Part shown: positions 1 through 12,125 of the stretch, piece by piece
How positions within the stretch are numbered: position 1 is the stretch's first letter
How the letters are laid out: every line of letters starts with the position of its first letter
DNA from: Omphiscola glabra
Taxonomy: Eukaryota > Mollusca > Gastropoda > Lymnaeidae
Assembly: GCA_964017045.1 (NCBI GenBank)
Contig: OZ024808.1
Span: 30,854,449-30,918,448 of the forward strand
Direction: 5' to 3'
DNA: 64,000 nucleotides
Notes under the pieces: model-generated
The model's input: the letters and a program-made list of their open reading frames with translations, nothing else
What the model was told of the DNA's origin: nothing
Databases searched by the model: none
Position numbers and translations under genes: made by a program

Positions 1-807
1 TTATTACTATGAATAATTAAAAAAAAAGTTGATGTGTTGAATGACTGATTTACACAATGAAATATACAAAAAAATCAATTAATTTAAAGAACATGTTTGC
101 TTTGAATACCTATTACTATTACAAATAAAACGTAGTGAATAGATAAATTATTTGCACGAAACGATTATTATTATAACTTGATGGGCCTGAATTAAATGAA
201 CGACTGCCTTGTTATTGTCTTTTCATTGCAATGGGAAATTGTTCTTTGTAAAGAGTTCCAAATAATTAATATGAGTACTTATAGATAGTGCCCCCATACT
301 CCCCCCCCCCCCCCCCCCGATTCAAAACTCAAATTAACTGAACCACTCTTAACATACTATCGAGCTTATGTAGAACTTAAATCATTCCCTACAGCAGTGC
401 TACTTCCGTACTTCATTTATTTTCCTGAGATAAGCGAAGTAAATCAGTTTTGAAATTGATTAAAATTTTTAAAAAGATTTTTTAAGCTGCTAATATTAAG
501 AAATGTTAATGAATTAAGGACGAATGCAACAAAGAATGAATAAGGTTAAATAAAAATATAATATTAGCGGCGAAAAAGTAATGAACAATGGCCAAAAAAA
601 ATCGATTTTCGGCACCTCGGTTGAACACATGCTAGATATAGACGCGCAGTACTAAAGCAAACATAGTTTAAAAGTGAAACAAGATATAAACATCCGGTTT
701 TTAAATTGAAATCACGCAGAATCACACCATCGTTGGAAGTCTCGATGGGTGCGAGATTTCATTGCTATTTTTAACTAAAAACGAGAGAGGTGTGTCGACA
801 TGCGCCG
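1..807. other. AT-rich intergenic DNA with a C18 tract
   Basis: No coding region, splice-consistent exon or RNA gene is visible. A run of 18 C lies at 301-318 next to shorter C runs. The rest is low-complexity AT-rich sequence leading into the first minisatellite. Confidence 0.6.
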
Positions 808-1132
808 GGACGCATTTGGACGCATCCGTCGGAACCCGTAAAGGACGCATTTGGACGCATCCGTCGGAACCCGTAAAGGAGGCATTTGGACGCATCCGTC
901 GGAACCCGTAAAGGACGCATTTGGACGCATCCGTCGGAACCCGTAAAGGAGGCATTTGGACGCATCCGTCGGAACCCGTAAAGGACGCATTTGGACGCAT
1001 CCGTCGGAACCCTTAAAGGAGGCATTTGGACGCATCCGTCGGAACCCGTAAAGGAGGCATTTGGACGCATCCGTCGGAACCCGTAAAGGAGGCATTTGGA
1101 TGCATCCGTCGGAACCCGTAAAGGACGCCTTT
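808..1132. repeat. 35 bp minisatellite
   Basis: About nine near-identical 35 bp units built around GGACGCATTTGGACGCATCC. Within the unit the 10-mer GGACGCATyy is itself doubled. Variation is mostly GGACGC versus GGAGGC at the unit start. The open frames across it come from a stop-free unit and are not genes. Confidence 0.95.
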
Positions 1133-1517
1133 AGTCGCAGCAAATACATAAGAGCTTTTTTTTTTATCTCACGTCTTTCAGGTCAAATTAAATAATTTGA
1201 TGACGATATTTTGTTATTCAACAAGTAGGTTGCCCACAGCTGCTTAAATAAGATGATTGCGGTCAATTACTCCCAGAAGTGTAGGTAGCGTTAGAGTTAG
1301 TGCCACCTGGAGCGAGCCAAGATTTTTAAAACCTTCGTACAACGAAACAACTCTTTTGGCCGAAAATGCTGCCCCCCCCCCCCCCCAGTACAAGGAAATG
1401 TTTCTTTAATTTAATTAATTATAAGTTTGTGGAATTGTGTCCCTAATAGAAATAAATTATAACATTGTTGAGCTGCGTCTTTACACAAAAAAACCCAACA
1501 ATAAACTACCCATACAG
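1133..1517. other. Intergenic spacer with a C15 tract
   Basis: No gene seen. A C15 homopolymer lies at 1372-1386, a little upstream of the large 20 bp array. Confidence 0.5.
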
Positions 1518-4147
1518 ACAGTAAAATACACAAAAAGCCAGTAAAATACACAAAAAGCCAGTAAAATACACAAAAAGCCAGTAAAATACACAAAACGCCA
1601 GTAAAATACACAAAAAGCCAGTAAAATACACAAAAAGCCAGTAAAATACACAAAAAGCCAGTAAAATACACAAAACGCCAGTAAATACACAAAAAGCCAG
1701 TAAAATACACAAAAAGCCAGTAAAATACACAAAAAAGCCAGTAAAATACACAAAAAGCCAGTAAAATACAAAAAAAGCCAGTAAAATACACAAAGAGCCA
1801 GTAAAATACACAAAAAAGCCAGTAAAATACACAAAAAGCCAGTAAAATACACATAGAGCCAGTAAAATACACAAAAAGCCAGTAAAATACACAAAAAAGC
1901 CAGTGAAATACACAAAAAGCCAGTAAAATACACAAAGAGCCAGTAAAATACACAAAGAGCCAGTAAAATACACAAAGAGCCAGTAAAATACACAAAAAGC
2001 CAGTAAAATACACAAAAAAGCCAGTAAAATACACAAAAAGCCAGTAAAATACACAAAAAAGCCAGTAAAATACACAAAAAAGCCAGTAAAATACACAGAG
2101 CCAGTAAAATACACAAAGAGCCAGTAAAATACACAAAGAGCCAGTAAAATACACAAAAAGCCATTAAAATACACAAAAAGCCAGTAAAATACACAAAAAG
2201 CCAGTAAAATACACAAAAAAGCCAGTAAAATACACAAAGAGCCAGTAAAATACACAAAGAGCCAGTAAAATACACAAAGAGCCAGTAAAATACACAAAAA
2301 GCCATTAAAATACACAAAAAGCCAGTAAAATACACAAAAAGCCAGTAAAATACACAAAAAAGCCAGTAAAATACACAAAGAGCCAGTAAAATACACAAAG
2401 AGCCAGTAAAATACACAAAAAGCCATTAAAATACACAAAAAGCCAGTAAAATACACAAAAAGCCATTAAAATACACAAAAAGCCAGTAAAATACACAAAA
2501 AGCCAGTAAAATACACAAAAAGCCAGTAAAATACACAAAGAGCCAGTAAAATACACAAAGAGCCAGTAAAATACACAAAGAGCCAGTAAAATACACAAAA
2601 AAGCCAGTAAAATACACAAAGAGCCAGTAAAATACACAAAAAAGCCAGTAAAATACACAAAGAGCCAGTAAAATACACAAAAAGCCATTAAAATACACAA
2701 AAAGCCAGTAAAATACACAAAAAGCCAGTAAAATACACAAAAAAGCCAGTAAAATACACAAAGAGCCAGTAAAATACACAAAAAAGCCAGTAAAATACAC
2801 AAAAAAGCCAGTAAAATACGCAAAAAAGCCAGTAAAATACACAAAAAGCCAGTAAAATACACAAAGAGCCAGTAAAATACACAAAAAAGCCAGTAAAATA
2901 CACAAAGAGCCAGTAAAATACACAAAAAAGCCAGTAAAATACGCAAAAAAGCCAGTAAAATACACAAAGAGCCAGTAAAATACACAAAAAAGCCAGTAAA
3001 ATACGCAAAAAAGCCAGTAAAATACACATAGAGCCAGTAAAATACACAAAAAAGCCAGTAAAATACACAAAGAGCCAGTAAAATAAAAAAAAAGCCAGTA
3101 AAATACACAAAGAGCCAGTAAAATACACAAAAAAGCCAGTAAAATACACAAAAAGCCAGTAAAATACACATAGAGCCAGTAAAATACACAAAAAGCCAGT
3201 AAAATACACAAAAAAGCCAGTAAAATACACATAGAGCCAGTAAAATACACAAAAAAGCCAGTAAAATACACAAAGAGCCAGTAAAATACACAAAAAGCCA
3301 GTAAAATACACAAAGAGCCAGTAAAATACACAAAAAGCCAGTAAAATACGCAAAAAAGCCAGTAAAATACACATAGAGCCAGTAAAATACACAAAAAAGC
3401 CAGTAAAATACACAGAGCCAGTAAAATACACAAAAAAGCCAGTAAAATACGCAAAAAAGCCAGTAAAATACACAAAGAGCCAGTAAAATACACAAAAAAG
3501 CCAGTAAAATACACAAAGAGCCAGTAAAATACACAAAAAAGCCAGTAAAATACGCAAAAAAGCCAGTAAAATACACAAAGAGCCAGTAAAATACACAAAA
3601 AAGCCAGTAAAATACGCAAAAAAGCCAGTAAAATACACATAGAGCCAGTAAAATACACAAAAAGCCAGTAAAATACACAAAGAGCCAGTAAAATACAAAA
3701 AAAGCCAGTAAAATACACAAAGAGCCAGTAAAATACACAAAGAGCCAGTAAAATACACAAAAAAGCCAGTAAAATACACAAAAAAGCCAGTAAAATACAC
3801 AAAAAGCCAGTAAAATACACAAAGAGCCAGTAAAATACACAAAAAAGCCAGTAAAATACACAAAAAGCCAGTAAAATACACATAGAGCCAGTAAAATACA
3901 CAAAAAAGCCAGTAAAATACACAAAAAAGCCAGTAAAATACACAAAGAGCCAGTAAAATACAAAAAAAGCCAGTAAAATAAACAAAGAGCCAGTAAAATA
4001 CACAAAGAGCCAGTAAAATACACAAAAAAGCCAGTAAAATACACAAAAAAGCCAGTAAAATACACAAAAAAGCCAGTAAAATACACAAAAAGCCAGTAAA
4101 ATACACAAAGAGCCAGTAAAATACACAAAAAGCCAGTAAAATACACA
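1518..4147. repeat. Large 20-21 bp minisatellite, about 130 copies
   Basis: Unbroken tandem array of GCCAGTAAAATACACAAAAA. Unit length alternates between 20 and 21 bp through the A run (AAAAA, AAAAAA or AAAGA), and substitutions such as TACGC, TACATAGA and CCATTA recur in blocks. The recurring variant blocks (for example a CGCAAAAAA then CATAGA order around 2.8-3.7 kb) indicate segmental duplication inside the array. All long open frames on the minus strand here (repeating FTGFLCILLA-type peptides) are artefacts of the repeat. Confidence 0.97.
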
Positions 4148-4405
4148 CGCAGCAAATAAACTAAACAAACAACAAGTAAACTACACACAACAGCCAATAA
4201 ACTACACACACAGCCAGTAAACTACACACAACAGCCAATAAACTACACACACAGCCAGTAAACTACACACAACAGCCAATAAACTACACACACAGCCAGT
4301 AAACTACACACGCAGCCAGTAAACAACATACTCGACCAGTAAACTACACACAACAGCCAATAAACTACACATACGGCCAGTGAACTACACATACAGCGAG
4401 TAAAT
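4148..4405. repeat. Diverged extension of the 20 bp array
   Basis: About 12 copies of a related 20-21 bp unit (CAGCCAGTAAACTACACACA or CAGCCAATAAACTACACACA). The shared CAGTAAA-TACACA core shows it is a sister of the preceding array that diverged and expanded separately. Confidence 0.85.
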
Positions 4406-4527
4406 GTCACAAAGACAGGAATAAGGATAATAACATTGTCAAGAGGCTGGCAATTGAAATTGATGAAAGAAGCGATGGTTTTAGTTTCAGGTAATGAGAC
4501 CTGCACTCTTCCTTCCATCGTGTACTA

Positions 4528-5032
4528 TACACGTAGGCTTATCACTGAGGGCTTGTTGATTGTGTAATCTACAAGTAGACTTATCTCTGAGGGCTTGTTG
4601 ATCTTGTACTCTGCAAGTAGGCTTATCACTGAGGGCGTGTTCATCGTGTACTCTACAAGTAGGCTTTTCACTGAGGGCTTGTTGATAATGTACTCTGCAA
4701 GTAGGCTTATCACTGAGGGCTTGTTCATCGTGTACTCTACAAGTAGGCTTATCACTGAGGGCTTGTTGATCGTGTACTCTGCAAGTAGACTTATCACTGA
4801 GGGCTTGTTGATCGTGTACTCTACCAGCAGGCTTATCACTGAGGGCTTGTTGATTGTGTACTCTGCAAGTAGGCTTATCACTTAGGGCTTTTTGATTGTG
4901 TACTCTACAAAAAGTCTTATCACTGAAGGCTTGTTGATCGTGTAATCTGCAAGTAGGCTTATCACCGAGGGCTTGTTGATCGTGTAATCTGCAAGTAGGC
5001 TTATCACCGAGGGCTTGTTGAATGTGTACTAA
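4528..5032. repeat. 42 bp minisatellite
   Basis: About 12 copies of a 42 bp unit containing GTAGGCTTATCACTGAGGGC. 42 is a multiple of three and the unit lacks stops in several frames, so both strands show open frames of 14-residue repeats. There is no splice or promoter support for coding. Confidence 0.93.
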
Positions 5033-5159
5033 GCTTTGTTGTGTCACTATGGGGGCGTGGTTGACACCCGTTGACACCATCACAGGTGGGTGACACCAAA
5101 TCGAAATTGCAAAATCGATAGAGTTTGCCAGATTTGGTTCCAGACCGTAACTCAGATAG

Positions 5160-5412
5160 GTAGAAAACATGGTGTCAGTAGAGCATGGTGTCAACAGAGC
5201 AGGGTGTCAGTAGGTCAGTGTGTCACCAGAGCATGGTGCAACCAGAGCAGGTTGGCATCAAAACAGGTTGTCGTTATAGCAGGGTGCTAAAAGAATAGTT
5301 AGCCACCAGAGCATTGTGTTAGCAGAGCAGGTTGTCACCAGAGCAGGTTGTCACACAGCTACGTGTCACCAGAACAGGTTGTCACAGAGCAGGGTGTCAC
5401 CAGAGCAGGGAT
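5160..5412. repeat. Degenerate 16-19 bp repeat
   Basis: About 14 imperfect copies of GTGTCACCAGAGCAGG with spacing varying from 16 to 21 bp. An older, more diverged array than its neighbours. Confidence 0.8.
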
Positions 5413-5446
5413 GAGGGGGTCCATGTGACAGTGTGGAAGGTGAAGA

Positions 5447-5790
5447 AGATGGCAAATGAGAAATCAAGAGACACCGGACACATTGAGCAAGAATGAAAGA
5501 GGAGCAATCAAGAGACACCGGACACAATGAGCAAGAATGAAAAAGGAGCAATCAAGAGACACCGGACACAATGAGCAAGAATGAAAGAGGAGAAATCAAG
5601 AGACACCGGACACAATGAGCAAGAATGAAAGAGGAGAAATCAAGAGACACCGGACACAATGAGCAAGAATGAAAGAGGAGAAATCAAGAGACACCGGACA
5701 CAATGAGCAAGAATGAAAGAGGAGTCCAATGCTTGTAAGAATGGAAGATGAAAGGGGAGCAATCAAGAGACACCGGACACATTTAACAAG
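5447..5790. repeat. 44 bp minisatellite
   Basis: Seven to eight copies of a 44 bp unit with core CAAGAGACACCGGACACAAT followed by GAGCAAGAATGAAAGAGGAG. The last copy is split by about 40 bp of unrelated sequence. Confidence 0.92.
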
Positions 5791-6148
5791 AAGGAAAGAG
5801 TAGGCTGATGCTTGGATGTATGGATGTATGGATGCTTGGATGCTTGGATTCATGGAAGGTTTTCATACTGAAATCTGAGTCTGTCAAGGTTGGAGTCCAA
5901 TATTGCGACTGCAGAATAGTTGCTGGTGTCAATGCCCAAACTGAACACTTTCTACGAAGCGTTACCTGAAATGATCTTTTCATTGACTTTCCAAGACTGT
6001 GGAGGCGAGTGTAAGCATAAGGCATTCAGCTAGACTAAAAACCAAAGCTGAGCAAATATTTGAAATGTTCACATTGATAGCTGAATGAGACTCCCTTAAA
6101 TCTCTCCTTGTTTTCTCATTAAGCCTACTATAAGTTTTTATTATTTCT

Positions 6149-6181
6149 CGCTCTCTCTCTGTGTGTGTCTGTCTGTCTCTC

Positions 6182-6256
<75 letters not shown>
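6149..6256. repeat. CT/GTCT microsatellite
   Basis: Pure pyrimidine-rich simple repeat: (GTCT)n at about 6165-6210 followed by (CT)n to 6256. Confidence 0.95.
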
Positions 6257-6259
<3 letters not shown>

Positions 6260-6593
6260 GGTGTGGGACGTTATGTGAGAGGGGCTTTTCGAAACTGAAA
6301 TGTAAAAATCACTATTTGCGATCTACCATGGAGCAGTTTAGACTTTGTTGTCTTGCGATATTGAGTTGAAAGTTATAGTGTGTAGAATGCTGATTTTGAT
6401 GACGTGATTGACATTTATTCAGCTTAGAATACCATGAAGGGAATGTTTTAAGAGTAAATTGACATCGTTTTAATAACTTAATAAAAAATTAAATGTGTTG
6501 CATTGTGTAAATAAAATATAAGGACAAGGTATGTGCTAAACTTGAATTCATAGACAGGACAAAAGATTTTGACGTTTCGGCTTAGAGCCTTCA

Positions 6594-6986
6594 ATGGACT
6601 ACGATGATTCGATTGTTTTGTCACGTGATAAGCGTAAGTACGAGTAAGACTTCCGGTAGGCTGTCTGCAACATACTAGTCGCTCACAAATTTTACTTCAA
6701 ACAACTTTCTTCCTTTAATCATAACTGAATTATAATTATTGTCACATTTAATGAATGTCATTTAAAGAAACGCGTGTATTCAAGAATATTTTGAAAAGTA
6801 AAATTTTTAATTAACATTGGGGAGGCGCTGATGAAGACAAACATTGTGCTTTAAAATTAATGATAATGGCGGCAATGGCTGATCAGCTGTTATCTGTTGT
6901 TATGTGTTGTTATGTGTAGCAGAAAGCCTACCAATGGCTGGTACGTATCACGTGACAAAACAAGGAAGTGACTCATCGTAGTCCAT
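6594..6986. mobile_element. MITE-like element with about 37 bp terminal inverted repeats
   Basis: The left arm at 6594-6630 (ATGGACTACGATGA...TTGTTTTGTCACGTGATA) is matched in reverse complement at 6946-6986 (TATCACGTGACAAAACAA...TCATCGTAGTCCAT). The arms share two blocks of 14 and 18 bases, with a 4-5 base length difference between them. The interior of about 315 bp is non-coding. No clear target-site duplication was found, so the exact ends and superfamily are open. The CACGTGA palindrome forms the inner end of both arms. Confidence 0.7.
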
Positions 6987-7228
6987 AGAAAACAAGACAA
7001 AAACAGGTATAGCAAGTATCAGATGAGAGTAAAAGAAGTTTAGAGATATCCTTTTTGTTTCCGGAAGTAGGATTGCAGTAAGTGAAAGAATATAAATATT
7101 GGCACCGTGAGAAATAAGGTAGAGTAAACGCTGTAATTTTCAAATTCTATGTTTTCTTCATAAGCCTTTAGTTGCTTTAGGATATAATAATTAACAAAAA
7201 ATAGATGCAACATAATGATATCTGACGT

Positions 7229-7807
7229 TAAGCGTCAGTTCACGGTCAAATTTTCCTTCAAGCATTTGATGCAATTTGTGTATGAAAGCACTATTTTGTA
7301 TGCGGATTTAATGACACAACAGCGAATTTGTTTTTCACTTTAAAGCAAATGTATGATGAGATAACCAATCGAAGACAATGTTTTCGTTCACGTGACATTA
7401 CAATGATTTATCAAAATGGCAACGATTCAAACAAAGTGACTAGCCCAGGGAATATGATTTATAAGTAAAAAGCCTATTTAAAAAATAAATTTCAATTATA
7501 TCATGCCCAATTATTTTCTAAATTTTCTATTATATCCTTTTCTAAATAAAGTAAATAACTCTTATTTAGAGGCTGTCACGTTGTTTGGATAACGTAGCGT
7601 AGTCAATGTAAACACGACCTAGATTGACGATCCTTTTTTTTAGTGTTTGTTCACGTGATATGGGGGTTACGAATTAATACTAAAACTAAAATAAATTGCA
7701 TGCCATCGAAATTTGAGCACATGTTAATTTGAAAGGTGTGACAAGGCTTCATACACGAATTGCATCAAATGCTTGGAGGAAAATTTGATCGTGTGAACCG
7801 ACTGAAA
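7229..7807. mobile_element. Inverted-repeat (foldback or MITE-like) element
   Basis: About 60 bp at 7229-7288, containing CAAATTTTCCTTCAAGCATT and TGATGCAATTTGTGTATGAA, recurs in reverse complement at 7746-7807 with only a few mismatches. The intervening 455 bp is non-coding and includes two same-orientation GTTCACGTGA sites. A small CTGACG/CGTCAG hairpin sits at the outer left edge. The right end abuts the 3' end of the neighbouring retrotransposon. Confidence 0.65.
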
Positions 7808-7833
7808 TATTACATTCACTGAAAAGGACCGAG

Positions 7834-8688
7834 CTATTGCTCTTTAATGGCCCCGGCAAGTAAGGTACAGGCCTGGCTCATCTGGTGGGCAGTCCCGTAA
7901 ATAAGACTCTCGACATGGTTGGCTGGGAGGGCCCCAGTCACGCCAGTCGCCAGCGTTGAGCACTCGGCTAAAATGTGCTCGATCGTCTCCGGTGCCTGGC
8001 CACAGTGGCGGCAGCTCGGGTCCCGCAGTGGGTGCAACCTGTTCAGATAGCTGCGGGTAGGGCAATGTTCTGTTCTCATCTGGGTGATGAGACTCTGCTG
8101 GTGGCGTTTAAGACTCCACCACTGATCGCATTTGCGGTTGTTTTTAGGCATGTTCCGGTAAAGGTTTCGGGCCGTGTTCCCCTGTTCCCATTCTTTTAAC
8201 AATTCCTCATGGAAGAGGTCCTTGATCCAGGCTTGGGCCTCCAGTTGGGTCATTGGCCGGTTAGGTTGAGGCTGGGAAGAGCCTTGCCTCGCAAGACAGT
8301 CGGCTCTGTCTTGTGGTGGAATCCCCGCATGGCCTGGGATCAATTGAAGGGTCACTTGGCCTCCGTGTGACTGTATGTCTCGCACGAGCATAATTGCATT
8401 CATCATTTTCGTGTTCATAGAGCTCCTCTTCACAATTTCAAGAGCACATTGTGAATCTGTGAACACTACGATGGATGGAAGTGTTTTGCGTCTAGCTAGT
8501 CTACGATGCACTTGTTTCAAGCTCATCAATATAGTTTCGATCTCTGCATCAGTTGCAGTGCTATTTTTGCCACTTGGGCCTGCAATCTCCTCAGTTGGAG
8601 GTATCCCCTTAGGATACTGGATGAGTGCACCGTAGCCCGCCCGCTTTTCGCTGGCGAGATAGGAGCCGTCTGTGAAGACTTGTACCAC
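7834..8688 (-). pseudogene. Retrotransposon RNase H domain and CCHC knuckle
   Basis: An open stretch of 284 codons. The RNase H fold shows all four acidic residues: D7 (VFTDGSY), E49 (TDAEIET), D78 (VFTDSQ) and D130 (DRADCLA), plus the histidine H120 (IPGHAGI). A C-terminal C226-x2-C-x8-H-x4-C243 knuckle (CRHCGQAPETIEHILAEC) is typical of LINE ORF2 tails. The methionine at 8688 is not the real start: homologous sequence continues upstream (EAYKDDV) and joins the thumb region only after a frameshift near 8.87 kb. The domain looks catalytically competent but cannot be translated as part of an intact ORF2. Confidence 0.85.
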
Positions 8689-9361
8689 GTCGTCTTTATA
8701 GGCCTCAATTGTCTCTAGTGCGGCTCCCTTTTGCTCATTTTGGGGGCTCGACTTATTAACTGCTGTGTTTGACAGGGTCAGACGGACATCAGGCGGTTCA
8801 CTGCTATCCTGAGGTGATCTCTCCTGGATCAGACGTATTTTCTCCCTGTATTCTGGTAAAGGGTGCTTTTCTCGAGTGAATAGACCGCGTCCATGAAGGA
8901 GGGTCTTTTAAGCCTTGTCCGCTTTACCCAGCGGTCTTGGAGTTGAAAACAGGGTTCCGTCTTTTCCATTCGACGGTAATGCTCAACGATCGTTAGGATA
9001 GCCTTGTCCCTCCTGATGTGTAGTGGTTCTATGTCTGAAATAATTTCCACAGCAGCCGTGGGTGTGGTAAGTAACGCCCCACATACAAATCTTAGAGCTA
9101 GATTTTGTATCCGATCAAGACCCTCTAGAGCCGTACGGCTTGCGAAGGCCTGAACCGGGAGGCTGTAGTCAATGGCACCTCTTACACTCCCGAGATAGAG
9201 AGCTCTCAGGAGTCTTGCATCGGCTCCCCAGGTAGTGCTGGCAAGTTTTTTGACCAGGCTGAGTTTCGACGTGGCTCGAGCGCCGAGTTCCCGTACATGG
9301 TTATGTAGCTGGAGTTTCTGGTCCAGCTTGATTCCCAGATACGTGGGTGATTTGTCCCATT

Positions 9362-10440
9362 TTAGTGATTCCCGCAGATGTGAAGATCAATTTCTTCTTT
9401 GAGCACTTTCCCACCGTTTGTGAACAATGTATATACGGTCTTCTCCGCATTCACCACCAATCTCCATTTCCGAGCATAATCTTGTATCTGTGTGAGATCT
9501 TTTTGCAGCCGGCTCTGCAACTGCTGGATGGATTTGCCCGAACTCCAGATTGCCAAATCATCCGCGAACATTGTGTTCTTCGTTACCAAATGTGACTGCA
9601 GGTCATGCACGTACGCCAGGAACAAGGTGCAGCTCAAGGCCGACCCCTGCGGGAGCCCGTCCTCGAGTGCACACATGTTCGAAACCTTGTCCCCTACACG
9701 GGTGGATATCGTACGATTTGATAGAAAGAATGAATCCACCTGTGCATATTGGCTGTCACTCCGAGCTGTTGCAACTTGTACAGCAGACCTGCCCTCCAAA
9801 CTTTATCGTAAGCGTTCTGGAGGTCAAAGAACACCGCGACAGTATGATTCTTCATCTGAAGTTCATTGGTGGTGCTTTGGATAAACTGGATCACTTGATC
9901 CATAGGCTGCCTCCCCTTGCGGAATCCGCCTTGGTTGGTAGGGATGCTCTTGGTTCGTTCCAAGAACCAATAGAGTCTTGTGTTCACCATTCGCTCTGCT
10001 ACTTTTCCGACACACGATGTGAGGGAAATAGGCCGGTAGCTAGACATTTGGTCATTTGGCTTCCCCTCTTTGGGAATAGGGACAATCACCGCTTTCTGCC
10101 ACGCCTTTGGCAAGTCGCCTGATGTCCAGGTTTTGTTAAAAAAGTATAGTAATGTGCGTTTTCCCGTTTTGCCCAAATGTGTGAGCATTTCATTACAAAC
10201 TCTGTCGGGTCCTGGAGCTTTACCTGTTTTGCACTTTCCTAGGGCCGTTTGCAACTCAGCCATTGTAAAAGGTGCCGTGAAAACCTCTTGGTGTGGGCCC
10301 ACTCGTTGGGCTCTGCTTCCAACCTTTCGGAGTTTCCTGATGGCCCGGCTTTCGTCAGTGTCTCTGGCACTTTTGCTCACCTTAGCAAAATGTCGATTAA
10401 GCGCTTCGACGCGCTTAGCACAGCTAGCCTCACATTAGCT
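9362..10440 (-). pseudogene. Reverse transcriptase domain, frameshifted
   Basis: The upstream part (10440-9700) carries the conserved GKAPGPD and SSYRPISLTS motifs and the catalytic-site segment FFDLQNAYDKVW. After a frame change near 9.75 kb, the next segment has GLPQGSALSCTLF and the active-site box FADDLAIW at residues 78-85 of its open frame. A third segment in another frame (about 9360-8830) continues with SPTYLGIKLDQKLQLHNHVR and a thumb region. All catalytic motifs are still readable, so decay is recent. The element would have copied its RNA at a nicked chromosomal target. It is non-functional here because the frame is broken. Confidence 0.88.
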
Positions 10441-10864
10441 ACAGTTATGAAGTAGCAACGAAACTAATTTTGTGGTCGGAGGTCGCCACAACATGAGGAA
10501 CTGTATTAAATGATCACGGCATTGGGAAGGTTGAGAAGCACTGCCCTAACTGATATTCACCGAGGCATCCGCTCTGGTCATTACAAGTTATAACAGAAAC
10601 AGTGAAATGGGTATGGGAAGAAAGGTGTCATTACCATAAGCCAGGTCTCACCACGTCACCAGCATGACACAACTGCCTGATTTGTCCCAATTAAATGTTT
10701 TAGTCAAGTGCAAAAAGTGGAGAGAGAGAGAGACAGAGAGAAACAAAACGACTTTTCCAATAGTTTAATCTCATTTTTTTTTTAAATTTGTATCTAAATC
10801 ATGAACTCTTAACACCATTTAGTGGGTGTTTATTTAAACATTAGGTGTAATGAAATGCCACAGT

Positions 10865-10978
10865 GAAAGGTTTAATGGCCCGTGAGCCGCTTGGCTTGAC
10901 CATATCTGACATTCGGGGCACTGAAAGGTTTAATGGCCCGTGAGCCGCTTGGCTTGGCCCTATCTGACATTCGCGTCA
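10865..10978. repeat. Two tandem 58 bp copies
   Basis: The segment GAAAGGTTTAATGGCCCGTG and its following 38 bases occurs at 10865 and again at 10923 with few changes. It is an array at the two-copy stage. Confidence 0.9.
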
Positions 10979-12060
10979 AACGTTTCATTTTAGAAAATGT
11001 ATTATTTTTTCATCTCAAGAGACTGAATGCCACCCCCACCCCTTACCCCCCACCCCGGTTCCCCTTTCCAAATAATCTACAAACTGCACCCTTTGTTGTG
11101 GCAAGAACGCAACTCTTTGGGAAACACTGTTTTTAAAATACATGAAAGATGAAGTTAACGAAACAAAATATTACACATCCTGCTCTGTCGTGTGCAATGT
11201 GTTTTAACAAATGATCCATAACCCGATGTTTTCAAGGCTGTATCCATTCCAAAACTAACCTTCTTTGTATACGATTGTATTGTTCTTTTCATCCATTTCT
11301 TTTGCATGCATCCTGGATTCGACTATGGTCGAGCCATGACGTTTCGTGTCTCAATTGGAATACTTGCTCCAACGTGTCTCAATTGGATTACTTGCTCCAA
11401 GGTGTCTCAATTGGAATACTTGCTCAAAGGTGTCTCAATTGGATTACTTGCTCCAAGGAATGTGAAATGCCTTGTTCTAAGGACGAATTTGTTTATTTTA
11501 ACTGCTAGAACCCGTATCATCATCCCGTTTCCGGCTTACAGTCTTATTGAAATTATGTAAAATTCTAACAGTGAGTAGATAAATAAGGGAACAACTTAGG
11601 CGAACATGATATGTTTAGGCTTATTAATAAAAAAAAAGAAGCCAATGAAACGGACATTTCGTCTAAATGCGTTATTCAGCAGACAATACAATACTATAAA
11701 CAATTCATACATTTCAATGTTAAATGTTATACAATTTGTCTGCTGAAGGAGGCCTTGACTGAGTCACTAATATATTAACAGAGAATAGCGTGGATGAATA
11801 GCTGAACAGTTGCATAATTTATTGCTCGAACTTGCATCGAGTGCCATTAACCCATTAACCCATTTGATGCCATCCCGTATATATGTTAGTCCTATTAATG
11901 GTAAATAATTCACAAGTAAGTCTCAATCATACCTTTCATAAATAGATACGGTATTCATCCATTACGGATACCGATTCCCCAATAGCTTGAAATCGAGTAC
12001 CTAATTATGATTAAATACTGGAAGCATCGAGATGAATAATATATAAAAAAAGGGGTTGTT
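10979..12060. other. Upstream region of the CpeT-like gene
   Basis: Non-coding. It holds the small 28 bp repeat listed separately (11346-11460) and otherwise AT-rich sequence. No exon is evident. Confidence 0.5.
11346..11460. repeat. 28 bp repeat, four copies
   Basis: Four copies of GTGTCTCAATTGGAwTACTT plus GCTCCAA, alternating GGAATAC and GGATTAC. The alternation suggests duplication of a dimer. Confidence 0.9.
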
Positions 12061-12064
12061 GTGC

Positions 12065-12071
12065 TATATAA
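12065..12071 (+). promoter_or_regulatory. TATA box of the CpeT-like gene
   Basis: TATATAA lies 61 bases before the start codon. Transcription would be expected to start around 12095-12105, where TTCAGAC resembles an initiator. This gives a 5' leader of roughly 25-30 nt ending in ACAAAAATG, a good start context with A at -3. Confidence 0.6.
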
Positions 12072-12125
12072 TGTCGGTGCGTTCCAGTCCGTTCGACGTT
12101 CAGACAGAAGGTAGAACAAACAAAA

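Larger units (their letters stand above)
7808..10450 (-). mobile_element. 5'-truncated non-LTR retrotransposon (RT plus RNase H)
   Basis: Minus-strand remnant with, in order, reverse transcriptase fingers and palm (10440-9360), thumb (9360-8830), RNase H (8688-8290) and a C-terminal CCHC knuckle. The apurinic endonuclease and ORF1 are absent, so the copy is 5'-truncated at about 10,450. RT followed by RNase H and a knuckle is the architecture of I/R1/Ingi-type LINEs; jockey, CR1 and RTE usually lack RNase H. At least three frame changes (about 9.75, 9.37 and 8.87 kb) make it inactive. The same family recurs as a relic at 50.2-51.0 kb. Confidence 0.88.

Noticed and set aside
1411..4209. Very long minus-strand open frames (up to 634 codons) of FTGFLCILLA-type repeats
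   Set aside because: They are produced in all three frames by a stop-free 20-21 bp minisatellite, with no signal for start, splice or domain.
5783..6025. Small conserved-looking minus-strand frame (LGKSMKRSFQVTLRRKC...)
   Set aside because: It starts in non-repeat sequence but I could not match it to a retrotransposon or gene family, and it runs into a simple HPSIHTSI repeat.
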